Source: Microbacterium sp. TNHR37B
GTDB taxonomy: Bacteria > Actinomycetota > Actinomycetes > Actinomycetales > Microbacteriaceae
NCBI RefSeq assembly: GCF_001620065.1
Contig: NZ_LQGV01000003.1
Span: 930,001-994,000 of the forward strand
Reading direction: 5' to 3'
DNA length: 64,000 bases
Below the pieces are notes generated by a model. It searched no databases, had not been told where the DNA came from, and was given only the letters and a program-made list of their open reading frames with translations. This document shows, piece after piece, positions 16,680 through 24,704 of this stretch. Numbering within the stretch: the stretch's first letter is position 1; each line of letters opens with the position of its first letter. Both the position numbers and the translations under genes were made by a program.

Positions 16680-17939
16680 TCAGCGAGGCGCGGCGACGAG
16701 CTCGGTGCCCCGGCCCTGCGCGATGAGCTGCTCGATCGGGAGGAGGGCCGACCCCAGCGCGACGGTGTCGCCGCCGAAGGTCGCCGGAAGGAGCTCGAAC
16801 TGCCCCGCGAAGCGCTCGAGGCTGCGCGCGCGGGTGGCGGCGAGGACCTCGTCGGCGCGACTCTCCGTGAGCCGAAGGCCCACCCAGCCTCCGACAACGA
16901 TCCGCTGCGGATTGAGGAGGTTGACCATGCTCCCGAGCGCGGCACCGAGGGCGTCGATCGCGTCGGCGACCACCTGGACGGCCGCCGCATCCCCCGCGTC
17001 GGCGGCGTCGAGAAGGCTGCCGAGCGCTGTCCATCCGCTGCCGTCGAAGCGGCCGCCCACAGCGCGCCACGACTCGAGGATCGCGTCGGCTCCGACGTAT
17101 GCCTCGACGCAGCCCCGATCGCCGCACCGGCAGGGCGCCCCATCGAAGCGGATCTTCGTGTGGCCCCACTCGGTCGCGCTGCTGAAGGCGCCGTGGGCGA
17201 GCTCGCCGTCGGAGATCACGCCGAGGCCGACGCCGCGGCCGAGGAGCGCAACGAGCGCGTGCTGTGTGCCCTTGGCCGCACCGAACCAGAGCTCGGCACG
17301 CGCCTGGGTCTTCGCGCCGTTCTCGGCGAAGACCGGGAGATCGCCGGACAGGTCGGTGGGGATGGGATGCGGCTCCCACCCGAGCGACTGCGCGTAGAGG
17401 GTCTGCGTGCCGTCGGGTGCCGTCTCGACGACGCCGGGGAGCCCGAGCCCGATCCCCAGCACCCGCTCCCACCGCTCCTCGTTGCGCTCCCGCAGCGCGG
17501 CGAGCGCCTCCCGCAGGTCGCGGTGGATGTCGGGCGGGGTCTCCTGGTGCGCGCCGCCGCGGAACTCGCGGTCGACGCGGTTGAGGCCGAGGTCGAACAG
17601 CTCCACGGCCACGCCCCGTTCCCCTACGTCGGCGCCGATCGCGTAGGCGCCCTCCAGGCGTGGACCGATGATGGCGATCGGCCGCCCCCCGCGCGACGCG
17701 CGGCTCCCCCGCTCCTCCACGAGACCTGCCGCCAGCAGTTCCGCGACGATGTTGCCGGCCGCCGCCGTCGACAGGCCGCCGTGCCGCGCGATGTCGGCGC
17801 GCGTGCCCTCGCGCTGGCGGATCAGGAACTGCAGCGCCGCCGCGCGGTTGCGGTGACGGAGGTCCGTGACGGTGAGCGACTCCGCCGAGGCGGGCTCGCG
17901 ATTCACGGGAGGGGTCACCCTCCGAAGGTATCCCGTCAT
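16680..17939 (-). CDS. ROK family transcriptional regulator
   Basis: 419 residues. An N-terminal MarR-like winged helix (about 20-85, REGTRADIARHGGLSTAAAGNIVAELLAAG) is fused to a ROK sugar-kinase-like fold. The zinc motif CRCGDRGCVEAY is present. The kinase catalytic aspartate region is not obvious, as expected for regulators. The ATG at 17939 overlaps the stop of the GH5 gene (ATGA), so it is the last gene of the glucan operon and probably controls it. The effector is likely a glucose or gluco-oligosaccharide derivative (inference). Confidence 0.9.
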   Translation of the reverse strand: MTGYLRRVTPPVNREPASAESLTVTDLRHRNRAAALQFLIRQREGTRADIARHGGLSTAAAGNIVAELLAAGLVEERGSRASRGGRPIAIIGPRLEGAYAIGADVGERGVAVELFDLGLNRVDREFRGGAHQETPPDIHRDLREALAALRERNEERWERVLGIGLGLPGVVETAPDGTQTLYAQSLGWEPHPIPTDLSGDLPVFAENGAKTQARAELWFGAAKGTQHALVALLGRGVGLGVISDGELAHGAFSSATEWGHTKIRFDGAPCRCGDRGCVEAYVGADAILESWRAVGGRFDGSGWTALGSLLDAADAGDAAAVQVVADAIDALGAALGSMVNLLNPQRIVVGGWVGLRLTESRADEVLAATRARSLERFAGQFELLPATFGGDTVALGSALLPIEQLIAQGRGTELVAAPR

Positions 17940-19366
17940 GGCCGGACGCTGACACTGTGTACGACGGCGTCGGCGGCGGCGCGGAGGACGAGCGCGTCTC
18001 CGTTCCACGCGACGGTCACCGCGTCGGCCGGCTCTGCGGCCACGCGCACCAAGCCCGGTTCGGCGGAGAACGAGAAGGTCCACTCGTCGCCCGCGGCGAG
18101 CGCGACCCCGACGGCTTCGTCGACCTCGTAGGGGGCACCGCCGGTGTGGTGCCACAGACCGTCGGGAACGGCCGTCGCGGCCACGTCGCCGATCGCCCGG
18201 TCCGCTCCTGCCGCCGCCCCCGCCCACGCGGGAAGATCCAGCGACGGCGCGGCGAACAGGGCGTCGAGCACCGGCTGCTGCACGTCGCACCGGTCGGCCT
18301 CGATGTTCCGGAGGAACTCCTCGAGCACCGCCCACGCCCGCTCCCGCGAGGGGGACCGCTTCGGGTCGGCGATGAGGTGCCAGTCTTCGACGGGAGCGGC
18401 GGAGAGGGGGGAGGTCCGCGTCGCGAGCTTCTTCCACGGCCACAGGTTCCAGCCGATGTCGTGCCGCTCGTACAGCCGGGTGGCGGCGTAGATCCACGCG
18501 GGGGTGTTCTCGCCGCCCTCGCCCATGTAGATGGGGGTCTCGAGCCGGTCGCGCGCATCGAGGTAGGGCTGGATGCTCGTGCGGTCGGGGGCGCACCAGT
18601 ACCGGTGGAACTGCAGGGCCTGATTGTCGTCGAAGCGGTCGACGAGCGGCGCCCAGTTGGTGGCCCAATGGCTGCCTTCGTACATGATCAGGTGCCGGTC
18701 GTCGAGGGCGCGGATGGCGGAGGTGAGGTCGCGATAGAGGGCGACGAGCGCGTCCTTGTACGTCTCCTGCCACGCGTTCGGCAGGGGCTCGTTGAGGAGG
18801 TCGTAGCCGAGCACCGTCTCGTCGTCGCGATACCGGCGAGCGAGCTCCTCCCACAGCGCGATCGTCTGCGCGCGGTACCGGTCGTCCATGAAGAGCTCGG
18901 GAAGCCCGCGCGGGGAGTCGTCGATGTTCGTGCCGGTCTGGCCGCCGGGCGCGCCGTGGAGGTCGAGCAGCACGCGCAGACCGAACCGCCGCGCCCACTC
19001 CAGGGCACGATCCACGAGCGCGAAGCCGTCGTCGATCACGCGGCCCTCGTCGTCCTGGAGCACCCGGGCGTTGATCGGGAGGCGCACGTGGTCGAAGCCC
19101 GCTTGCGCGATGAGCTCCAGGTCGCGCGCCGTGAGGAAGGTGTCGCGGAAGCGGGTCCAGAACTCCGCCGCCCGGCCCTCCCCTACGAGCGCCTCGATGC
19201 GCGCCTCGATCTGCCGCGGCGAGGACATCTCGTCGCCGAACAGCCACATGTACCCCTCCGGCAGCAGCCAGTTGCCGAGGCCCACCCCGCGCAGGAGCAG
19301 CGGACCCTGGTCGTCGACGAGGCGGCGGCCCTCAGCGCGCACGATGCCCGAACGGGTGGTGGTCAT
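17936..19366 (-). CDS. Glycoside hydrolase family 5, glucanase/cellulase-like
   Basis: 476 residues with no signal peptide, so it probably acts in the cytoplasm on imported oligosaccharides. The catalytic acid/base is E193 in YDLLNEPLPN and the nucleophile is E283 in IYMGEGGENT. HVRLPIN near residue 95 and LDLHGAPGGQTG near 135 are typical of the exo-1,3-glucanase-like branch of GH5. A C-terminal beta-rich region (about 385-476) may be an accessory domain. Its gene sits 11 bp after the permease gene and overlaps the regulator gene. The substrate is likely a beta-glucan oligosaccharide. Confidence 0.88.
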   Translation of the reverse strand: MTTTRSGIVRAEGRRLVDDQGPLLLRGVGLGNWLLPEGYMWLFGDEMSSPRQIEARIEALVGEGRAAEFWTRFRDTFLTARDLELIAQAGFDHVRLPINARVLQDDEGRVIDDGFALVDRALEWARRFGLRVLLDLHGAPGGQTGTNIDDSPRGLPELFMDDRYRAQTIALWEELARRYRDDETVLGYDLLNEPLPNAWQETYKDALVALYRDLTSAIRALDDRHLIMYEGSHWATNWAPLVDRFDDNQALQFHRYWCAPDRTSIQPYLDARDRLETPIYMGEGGENTPAWIYAATRLYERHDIGWNLWPWKKLATRTSPLSAAPVEDWHLIADPKRSPSRERAWAVLEEFLRNIEADRCDVQQPVLDALFAAPSLDLPAWAGAAAGADRAIGDVAATAVPDGLWHHTGGAPYEVDEAVGVALAAGDEWTFSFSAEPGLVRVAAEPADAVTVAWNGDALVLRAAADAVVHSVSVRP

Positions 19367-19377
19367 GGAGTGGGTCC

Positions 19378-20229
19378 TCACTTGAGTCCGGAGAGGGCGA
19401 AGCCCTGCACGATGTAGCGCTGGAAGATGACGAACACGATCAGGATCGGCACGACCATGAGGGTCGAGGCGGCCATCTGCAGCGCGGGGTTGGTGGCGAT
19501 CTGCTGGTTGAGGAGCGACAGACCCACCGACAGGGTGTAGAGGCGCTGGTCGTTCGCGATGATCAGCGGCCAGAGGAAGCTGTTCCACCCGGCGATGAAG
19601 GTGAGCACCACCTGCACGGCGAGGATGGGCCCCGACATCGGCAGGACGATCCGCGCGAAGATGCGCCACTCGCTCGCCCCGTCCACCCGCGCCGCTTCGA
19701 TCACCTCGTCGGGGATCGTCATCATGAACTGCCGGAACAGGAAGACACTGAACCCGGAGACCAGCATCGGGAGGGCGATTCCGATCAGGGTGTTGGTGAG
19801 GCTCATCCCGTTGAGGATGAGATAGCTCGGGATCATCGTGACCTGGCCGGGGATCATCATCGTCACCAGCACGAGGAAGAACAGCACGTCGCGGCCGGGG
19901 AACGAGAACTTGGCGAAGCCGTAGCCGGCCGCCGCCATGAGCAGCAGGCCCACCATGCAGATGACGACGATGAGCAGGGTGTTGACGAGGTACCGGCCGA
20001 AGTCGAGCTCGGTGAACAACTGCACGAAGAACTCGAAGGTCGGCTCCTTCGGCAACAGCTGCGGCGGATAGGCGACCGACTCGCTGCGCGGCTTGACCGC
20101 GCCGAAGATCATCCACAGGAAGGGGAAGGCGGTGAGGAAGGCCCCGATCGTGAGCAGGGCTCCGATCACGAGGGTGCCCGGTCGCACGCGGCGCGCGCGA
20201 CCGACCCGGTAGGGATCACGCGTGGACAT
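19378..20229 (-). CDS. Sugar ABC transporter permease (MalG/CUT1 type)
   Basis: 283 residues with six predicted membrane helices. The EAA loop EAARVDGASEWRIFARIVLP contacts the ATPase. The ATG at 20229 follows GAGGAGGAACG and overlaps the preceding permease gene by 14 bp. It forms the importer channel with the other permease. No ATPase gene is in the operon, so a shared MsiK-like ATPase elsewhere is expected. Confidence 0.94.
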   Translation of the reverse strand: MSTRDPYRVGRARRVRPGTLVIGALLTIGAFLTAFPFLWMIFGAVKPRSESVAYPPQLLPKEPTFEFFVQLFTELDFGRYLVNTLLIVVICMVGLLLMAAAGYGFAKFSFPGRDVLFFLVLVTMMIPGQVTMIPSYLILNGMSLTNTLIGIALPMLVSGFSVFLFRQFMMTIPDEVIEAARVDGASEWRIFARIVLPMSGPILAVQVVLTFIAGWNSFLWPLIIANDQRLYTLSVGLSLLNQQIATNPALQMAASTLMVVPILIVFVIFQRYIVQGFALSGLK

Positions 20230-21094
20230 CGTTCCTCCTCGCTCGGAGCTGGACGACGGTGACGACCGCGATGACCACGAACAGCACGACCGATCCGGCA
20301 CTGGCGTAGCCGAACTGGCTGGCCGAGAACCCCTTCTGATAGAGGAACAGCGAGATCGAGGTCGAGGCGCCGAGCGGCCCGCCCTTGGTGAGCACGAAGG
20401 GCTCGTCGAAGAACTGGAGCCACGCGATGATCGTCGTGATCGTCACGAAGAAGAGGGCGAACCGCAGGAGCGGCAGCACGATCGACACGGTCTGCCGGAA
20501 GGGGGAGGCGCCGTCGATCGCGGCGGCTTCCAGATACTCCTTCGGAACGCCCTGGAGGGCGGCGAGCAGGATGATCACGTTGAGGCCGATGCCGCGCCAC
20601 ACCGCCACCCAGATCACCGAGAACTTCACCATCAGCGGGTCGGAGAGCCACTGCACCGGCGGCAGGCCCACGAGCGAGAGCAGGTGGTTGAACAGGCCGA
20701 ACTGCGCGTTGAAGAGGTAGCCCCATACGAGGGCGACCGCGACGATCGCGGTGATCGCGGGCACGAAGTAGAAGGAACGCAGCGCCCGGAAGAACCGCCC
20801 CTGCGACCGGTTCAGCCCCAGTGCGATGACGAGCGAGAGCCCCACCACCGAGGGGACCCCGATCACCGCGAACAGCGCCGTGTTCCCCATCGCCTGCCAG
20901 AACGCGCGGTCGCCGAAGAGGTCGATGTAGTTGTCGACGCCGATGAACTCGACGCGCGACCAGTCGCCGAGCCCCGCGAGGTTCATGTCGGTGAGGCTCA
21001 CGATCATCGCGACGGCGATCGGCAGCACTCCGAAGGTGAGGAGCAGCAGCATCGCCGGCGTGACGAACGCGTAGCCGGTCAGTCGTGTCTTCAT
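20216..21094 (-). CDS. Sugar ABC transporter permease (MalF/CUT1 type)
   Basis: 292 residues from the ATG at 21092-21094; a GTG at 21106 would add four residues. There are six membrane helices, and the EAA loop is EAAAIDGASPFRQTVSIVLPLL. It is the partner of the MalG-type permease encoded next. Confidence 0.94.
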   Translation of the reverse strand: MKTRLTGYAFVTPAMLLLLTFGVLPIAVAMIVSLTDMNLAGLGDWSRVEFIGVDNYIDLFGDRAFWQAMGNTALFAVIGVPSVVGLSLVIALGLNRSQGRFFRALRSFYFVPAITAIVAVALVWGYLFNAQFGLFNHLLSLVGLPPVQWLSDPLMVKFSVIWVAVWRGIGLNVIILLAALQGVPKEYLEAAAIDGASPFRQTVSIVLPLLRFALFFVTITTIIAWLQFFDEPFVLTKGGPLGASTSISLFLYQKGFSASQFGYASAGSVVLFVVIAVVTVVQLRARRNDVHA

Positions 21095-21161
21095 GGTGTC
21101 TTTCACCGGGGGAGGCGCGGCGGGGAGGAGCCGCGCCTCCGCACGGGATCGGGTGACGGGG

Positions 21162-22421
21162 TCAGTTGACGGAGGTGTCCTTGGTCGCCTCGATCAGTCC
21201 CTGGATGGTCTGATCGCGGTCGGCGCCGGTGAGGACGATCGCGTTGAGCGCGTCGAGGAGCGCCTTGCCGGTCTCGCCGTCCCAGTTGGGCACGAGGGGC
21301 AGCAGACGCGCGTTGGCGAGCTGTGTCGAGTAGACGGCCACCAGCGGGTCGGAGGTGAGGGCGTCGTCGGCGAGGGCGGCCTTCACCGTCGGCAGCTGGC
21401 CGTCGAGGTCGAACCACGACACCTGGGTCTTCGGGGTGGAGAGGAAGTCGAGGAGCTTCAGCGCGCCCGCTTCGTTCTTCGTCTTGGCCCAGACGCCGAG
21501 GTTCGAGCCCGCCAGCAGCGACGTGTCGGAGCCTGCGGCAGCTCCCGACGGCAGCGTGCTCACGGTCCACTTGCCCTCGAGATCGGGGGCGGCGTCGGCG
21601 ATGGCCGCGGCGAGGTAGGGGCCGCTCACGAGCATCGGCGTTGCCCCCGAGACGAATCCCTGGGTCTGGTCGAAGTCGCTGTTGGTGGGCACGCTGCCGT
21701 CGGCGTAGAGGTCGGTGTAGAGGTCGACGGCGGACTGGAACGCGGGGGTGTCGAAGTCGATCATCCCATCGCCGTTCACGATCTCCCCGCCCTGGTCCCA
21801 CGTCATCACGACGGGGAGGGCGCTGTCCCACTGCGGGATGTAGTAGCCGTACTGGCCGTCGCCGCGACCGGCGAGAGTCTTCGCATCGGCGCGGAGCTCG
21901 TCCCACGTCGCGGGCGGGGCATCGATGCCGGCCTCGGTGAGGATGTCGGTGCGGGTGAACAGCACGCGCGTGTCGGCGACCCACGGCAGCGAGTACACCG
22001 AGCCGCCGATCGCCGTGGCCTCGCCCGCGACGCCGTCGAGGAAGTTGGTGGCCGCCAGGTTCGGGTAGTCGGCGATCGTGTCGTCGTCGAGTTCCAGCAG
22101 CGCGCCGCTGTCGGCGAAGGTGCGGAGCTTGGAGACCCCGATCTGCAGCAGGTCGGGACCGTCGCCCGAGGCCACCGCGGTGGTGAACTTCTGATCGATC
22201 GCGTCCCACGGCACCGCGACCGTCTCGACGTCGATGCCGGTCTCCTTCTCGAACGGCGCGACGAGCGTGTCGAAGTGCTCGGAGCTGTCGCCCATGATCC
22301 ACACCGTCAGGCTGCCGGGGTCGGTGCTGCCGGGGTTTTCGGGTGCGGTGGAGGTGCAGCCGGCGAGGGCGACGGCGCCGATCGCGACAGCTGCCACCGC
22401 CGTGAAGCGGATGCTCTTCAT
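21162..22421 (-). CDS. Extracellular sugar-binding lipoprotein of the ABC importer
   Basis: 419 residues. It has a lipoprotein signal peptide with lipobox ALAGC (modified cysteine C22), then a CUT1-type solute-binding fold (SLTVWIMGDSSEHFDTLVAPFEKETG). It captures the oligosaccharide outside the membrane and hands it to the permeases. First gene of the operon. Confidence 0.94.
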   Translation of the reverse strand: MKSIRFTAVAAVAIGAVALAGCTSTAPENPGSTDPGSLTVWIMGDSSEHFDTLVAPFEKETGIDVETVAVPWDAIDQKFTTAVASGDGPDLLQIGVSKLRTFADSGALLELDDDTIADYPNLAATNFLDGVAGEATAIGGSVYSLPWVADTRVLFTRTDILTEAGIDAPPATWDELRADAKTLAGRGDGQYGYYIPQWDSALPVVMTWDQGGEIVNGDGMIDFDTPAFQSAVDLYTDLYADGSVPTNSDFDQTQGFVSGATPMLVSGPYLAAAIADAAPDLEGKWTVSTLPSGAAAGSDTSLLAGSNLGVWAKTKNEAGALKLLDFLSTPKTQVSWFDLDGQLPTVKAALADDALTSDPLVAVYSTQLANARLLPLVPNWDGETGKALLDALNAIVLTGADRDQTIQGLIEATKDTSVN

Positions 22422-22525
22422 TGAGGGTTCCTTCCCAGAGGGCGCGCGCTCTCGGGTGGAGCGTTCGCGTGCTGTGTGGGCGCGACGTCGCGTCCGAGGT
22501 CAGTCTGCTGCTTATTCCACACCTT

Positions 22526-22531
22526 TGTCAA
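22526..22531 (-). promoter_or_regulatory. -35 box of the sugar ABC/GH5 operon
   Basis: On the minus strand this reads TTGACA, the consensus -35. It lies about 105 bases before the binding-protein start, next to an AT-rich stretch unusual for the region (TTAATAATCGCTG). The best -10 candidate at the right distance (CAGACT) is weak. Confidence 0.4.
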
Positions 22532-22666
22532 CAGCGATTATTAAGTCGTGGACTGGGGTGCGCGACGGGGTGCCGGCGGGGTCGCGGCGCGGAAGTGACT
22601 TCCCTCCGGAACTGGGCTATGGTCGGCCGGATACCCGCCAGCTACTACAGGGAAGCGAGTACCGTC

Positions 22667-22774
22667 ATGGCACGATCCGAAAAGAAGCAACCGAAGCTGT
22701 CTCTCAAAGAGAAGCGTGAGGTGAAGCGCGCGAAGGTCGAGCAGACCACCACCCGGGTCCGTAAGGGGGCCTAG
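22667..22774 (+). CDS. Small basic protein, 35 residues
   Basis: The ATG at 22667 is preceded by AGGGAAGCGAG. A TATGGT -10-like box lies at 22618-22623. The product MARSEKKQPKLSLKEKREVK... is rich in Lys, Arg and Glu and ends RVRKGA. It looks like an intrinsically disordered or helical nucleic-acid-binding peptide. It is divergent from the sugar operon and followed by a GGCGT/ACGCC hairpin. I do not recognise a family. Confidence 0.6.
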   Translation: MARSEKKQPKLSLKEKREVKRAKVEQTTTRVRKGA

Positions 22775-22780
22775 GAACGG

Positions 22781-22797
22781 CGTCATGAACGCCGGCT
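22781..22797 (+). terminator. Possible short terminator after the 35-residue gene
   Basis: GGCGT and ACGCC flank a small loop six bases after the stop of the small basic-protein gene. The stem is short and no clear U-run follows. Confidence 0.3.
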
Positions 22798-22937
22798 CCT
22801 TCCGGTCGGTCGGTGGCGCCAGCCGCGACGTGCCTCGGCCGCGCGTCCGCGCCGCCGCCGACCGGGCGACCAAACCCCTCCGCATCCCCTCCCGGCCACC
22901 CCGACGCGGGTGAGTCGGGGGCGAGCGGGCTCGCGGG

Positions 22938-23540
22938 CTAGGCGTCTTCGCGCTGGAGGCTGTTGAGGGCGTCGACGAGGTGCCGCATCGGCTCTTCCTT
23001 CAGCGTGTGTGGAAACCACTGCCGGCCCTCATCCGGGACCAACACCACAGCCGACCGGCCCGCCACGGTGATCTTCAACATCGGAAACGTCGCCGCATAC
23101 GTCGACGTGTACTCAATGTCGAACGAGATCTGTGGCGACTCCAACGACGTCACCAGCCGAGGCTTCCGACCCCGCCACAACTCGATCCGGTGCGGATCAC
23201 ACACCGCGAAGTAGTACAACGCCGGCTTCTCCAGTCCCGTCAACACCGTGAACGCGTCACGCTGCTCCCTCGGCACACCCAGGGGGACGATGGTTCGCTC
23301 GCCGACCAACGCGCGGAGACGAGCCATCCCGCGAAAGGGGACCCCCGCCGCCCACCACATCACACCGGCAGAGAACATGGCAGACACTACAAGACCTGCC
23401 ACCAGCACTTCGACCGCCGACACCCCCAGCCCGTCCCGGTCGTTCACGGCTGCGATCAGGCGCGCGGTGAGCAATAGCAGGCCGAGCACTCCGAGGGCCA
23501 CGACAGCGAACGTCGGCCGGTTGGACTTCCGCGTCGCCAT
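22938..23540 (-). CDS. Membrane protein of unknown function (Rhs-linked)
   Basis: 200 residues from the ATG at 23540. Two N-terminal transmembrane helices (FAVVALGVLGLLLLTARLIAA and VEVLVAGLVVSAMFSAGVMWW) are followed by a cytoplasmic domain of about 125 residues (VGERTIVPLGVPREQ ... LVDALNSLQ). It starts one base after the stop of the preceding membrane-protein gene. It is the last of three tightly packed genes behind the Rhs toxin gene, so an immunity-related role is possible. No family was recognised. Confidence 0.75.
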   Translation of the reverse strand: MATRKSNRPTFAVVALGVLGLLLLTARLIAAVNDRDGLGVSAVEVLVAGLVVSAMFSAGVMWWAAGVPFRGMARLRALVGERTIVPLGVPREQRDAFTVLTGLEKPALYYFAVCDPHRIELWRGRKPRLVTSLESPQISFDIEYTSTYAATFPMLKITVAGRSAVVLVPDEGRQWFPHTLKEEPMRHLVDALNSLQREDA

Positions 23541-23541
23541 C

Positions 23542-24072
23542 TCAGATGACCTCGAGGTCGGGCGGAGGGGCGGCGTCACGGGAGCTCACCGCGCGCGTGG
23601 AATCCGGCGCCGCGACCCTGTCGCTGAGGGGAAGCAGGCTCAGCCAGAATGCCCCCACCCCGAGCACGGCGGCGGCAATGATCCAGACCTGCCACTCCCA
23701 CCTGCCGCCGTAGAGCGCAGAGAGGCCGAGAGCGCCGAGCGACGTGGCCACGTTCCCGATCAGGGCAGCCATCGGACGAAAATGCCGCGTCACCCCGCGG
23801 AAACGAAAAGCCACACCGAAGCAGATGAGCGCTGTAACGAATCCTCCGAGCAGAAAGGCAACGACGAGCCCGCACCACCCTCCAGATAACGAGACGATGG
23901 CGGGGTTGTCCACGACGATCAGCTTCCAGTAGGCCGATCCCGCTGTCACTCCAATGATCATGACGGACACGACCAGGAACACCGCCGACAGAACCAGCTC
24001 GCGCGCAGCAAGACGCCCGATTCGACCGGTGATGGCCCACCTCCTGCATACGTGGTCGACGTCCCTGGTCAC
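23542..24072 (-). CDS. Four-helix membrane protein of unknown function (Rhs-linked)
   Basis: 176 residues from a GTG whose codon overlaps the upstream stop (GTGA). About four hydrophobic segments are seen (LVLSAVFLVVSVMIIGV, GLVVAFLLGGFVTALICFGV, AALIGNVATSLGALGLSAL, WIIAAAVLGVGAFWLSLLPL). A polar C-terminal tail follows. Context suggests an accessory or immunity role to the Rhs toxin. This is inference only. Confidence 0.75.
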   Translation of the reverse strand: MTRDVDHVCRRWAITGRIGRLAARELVLSAVFLVVSVMIIGVTAGSAYWKLIVVDNPAIVSLSGGWCGLVVAFLLGGFVTALICFGVAFRFRGVTRHFRPMAALIGNVATSLGALGLSALYGGRWEWQVWIIAAAVLGVGAFWLSLLPLSDRVAAPDSTRAVSSRDAAPPPDLEVI

Positions 24073-24704
24073 GTCGGGATGATCTCCACATTCGGGTTGA
24101 TCTCGAAGTCGCGGGGGCTTGCCTCCACGAGAAACTCCGCCAGCTCCCGCTTCATGATCACCTGACGAAACGCGTTGAACCCGTCACCGAACCACTCCGG
24201 ACTGGCCGCAATATCCACATCTGCCGACACCGAGCGCGGAGTCCGAAGCGGAGGCAACATCGAGAGCCCCAGCGGCATCCACCGCCACACACCGCACTCC
24301 TCACACCGGGCACCAGCGACCCCGTGACGCTTGATCGCCTCCGCCCGCAGCTCCTCAGGGTCGAACCACGACTCCCCCACCGTGGGGATGACGATCTGTA
24401 CCACATCGCCCACCGGGCCCGCCGGCCACCGCACCACCCGCGTCTCCAGACGGAACCGCTCAGCCGCCACTCGCCCCAGCTCCGCCGTCATACAAATCAC
24501 GTCGAACTGCCAATTCGGCACCCACGCACCCTCGACCCGCAGCCCGCGCCGTTGCAACACCAACGACCCCGACTGCGGCCCCTTCGGCACCCCACACGAA
24601 TGACACCAACCATCCTCGCCAAACATCGGGGTCAAACCCCCCGACGACTTATGCCACGGCCAACCTCGATCCCGCAGCTGTTGCAGCTCGACGTAGTCAC
24701 TCAT
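24069..24704 (-). CDS. Candidate immunity protein for the Rhs toxin (cysteine-pair protein)
   Basis: 211 residues with no membrane helix. Two CxxC pairs, WCHSCGVPKG (about 33-42) and CEECGVWRW (about 137-145), could bind one zinc ion. Its ATG overlaps the Rhs stop (TGATG), the position where Rhs immunity genes normally sit. I do not recognise a known immunity family, and the zinc knuckle suggests it might instead be a regulator. Confidence 0.75.
   Translation of the reverse strand: MSDYVELQQLRDRGWPWHKSSGGLTPMFGEDGWCHSCGVPKGPQSGSLVLQRRGLRVEGAWVPNWQFDVICMTAELGRVAAERFRLETRVVRWPAGPVGDVVQIVIPTVGESWFDPEELRAEAIKRHGVAGARCEECGVWRWMPLGLSMLPPLRTPRSVSADVDIAASPEWFGDGFNAFRQVIMKRELAEFLVEASPRDFEINPNVEIIPT

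Noticed and set aside
17940..20116. Upstream extensions of the GH5 and ROK frames into neighbouring genes
   Set aside because: The extended parts are the permease and GH5 genes read in another frame. Domain starts and ATGA overlaps define the true starts at 19366 and 17939.
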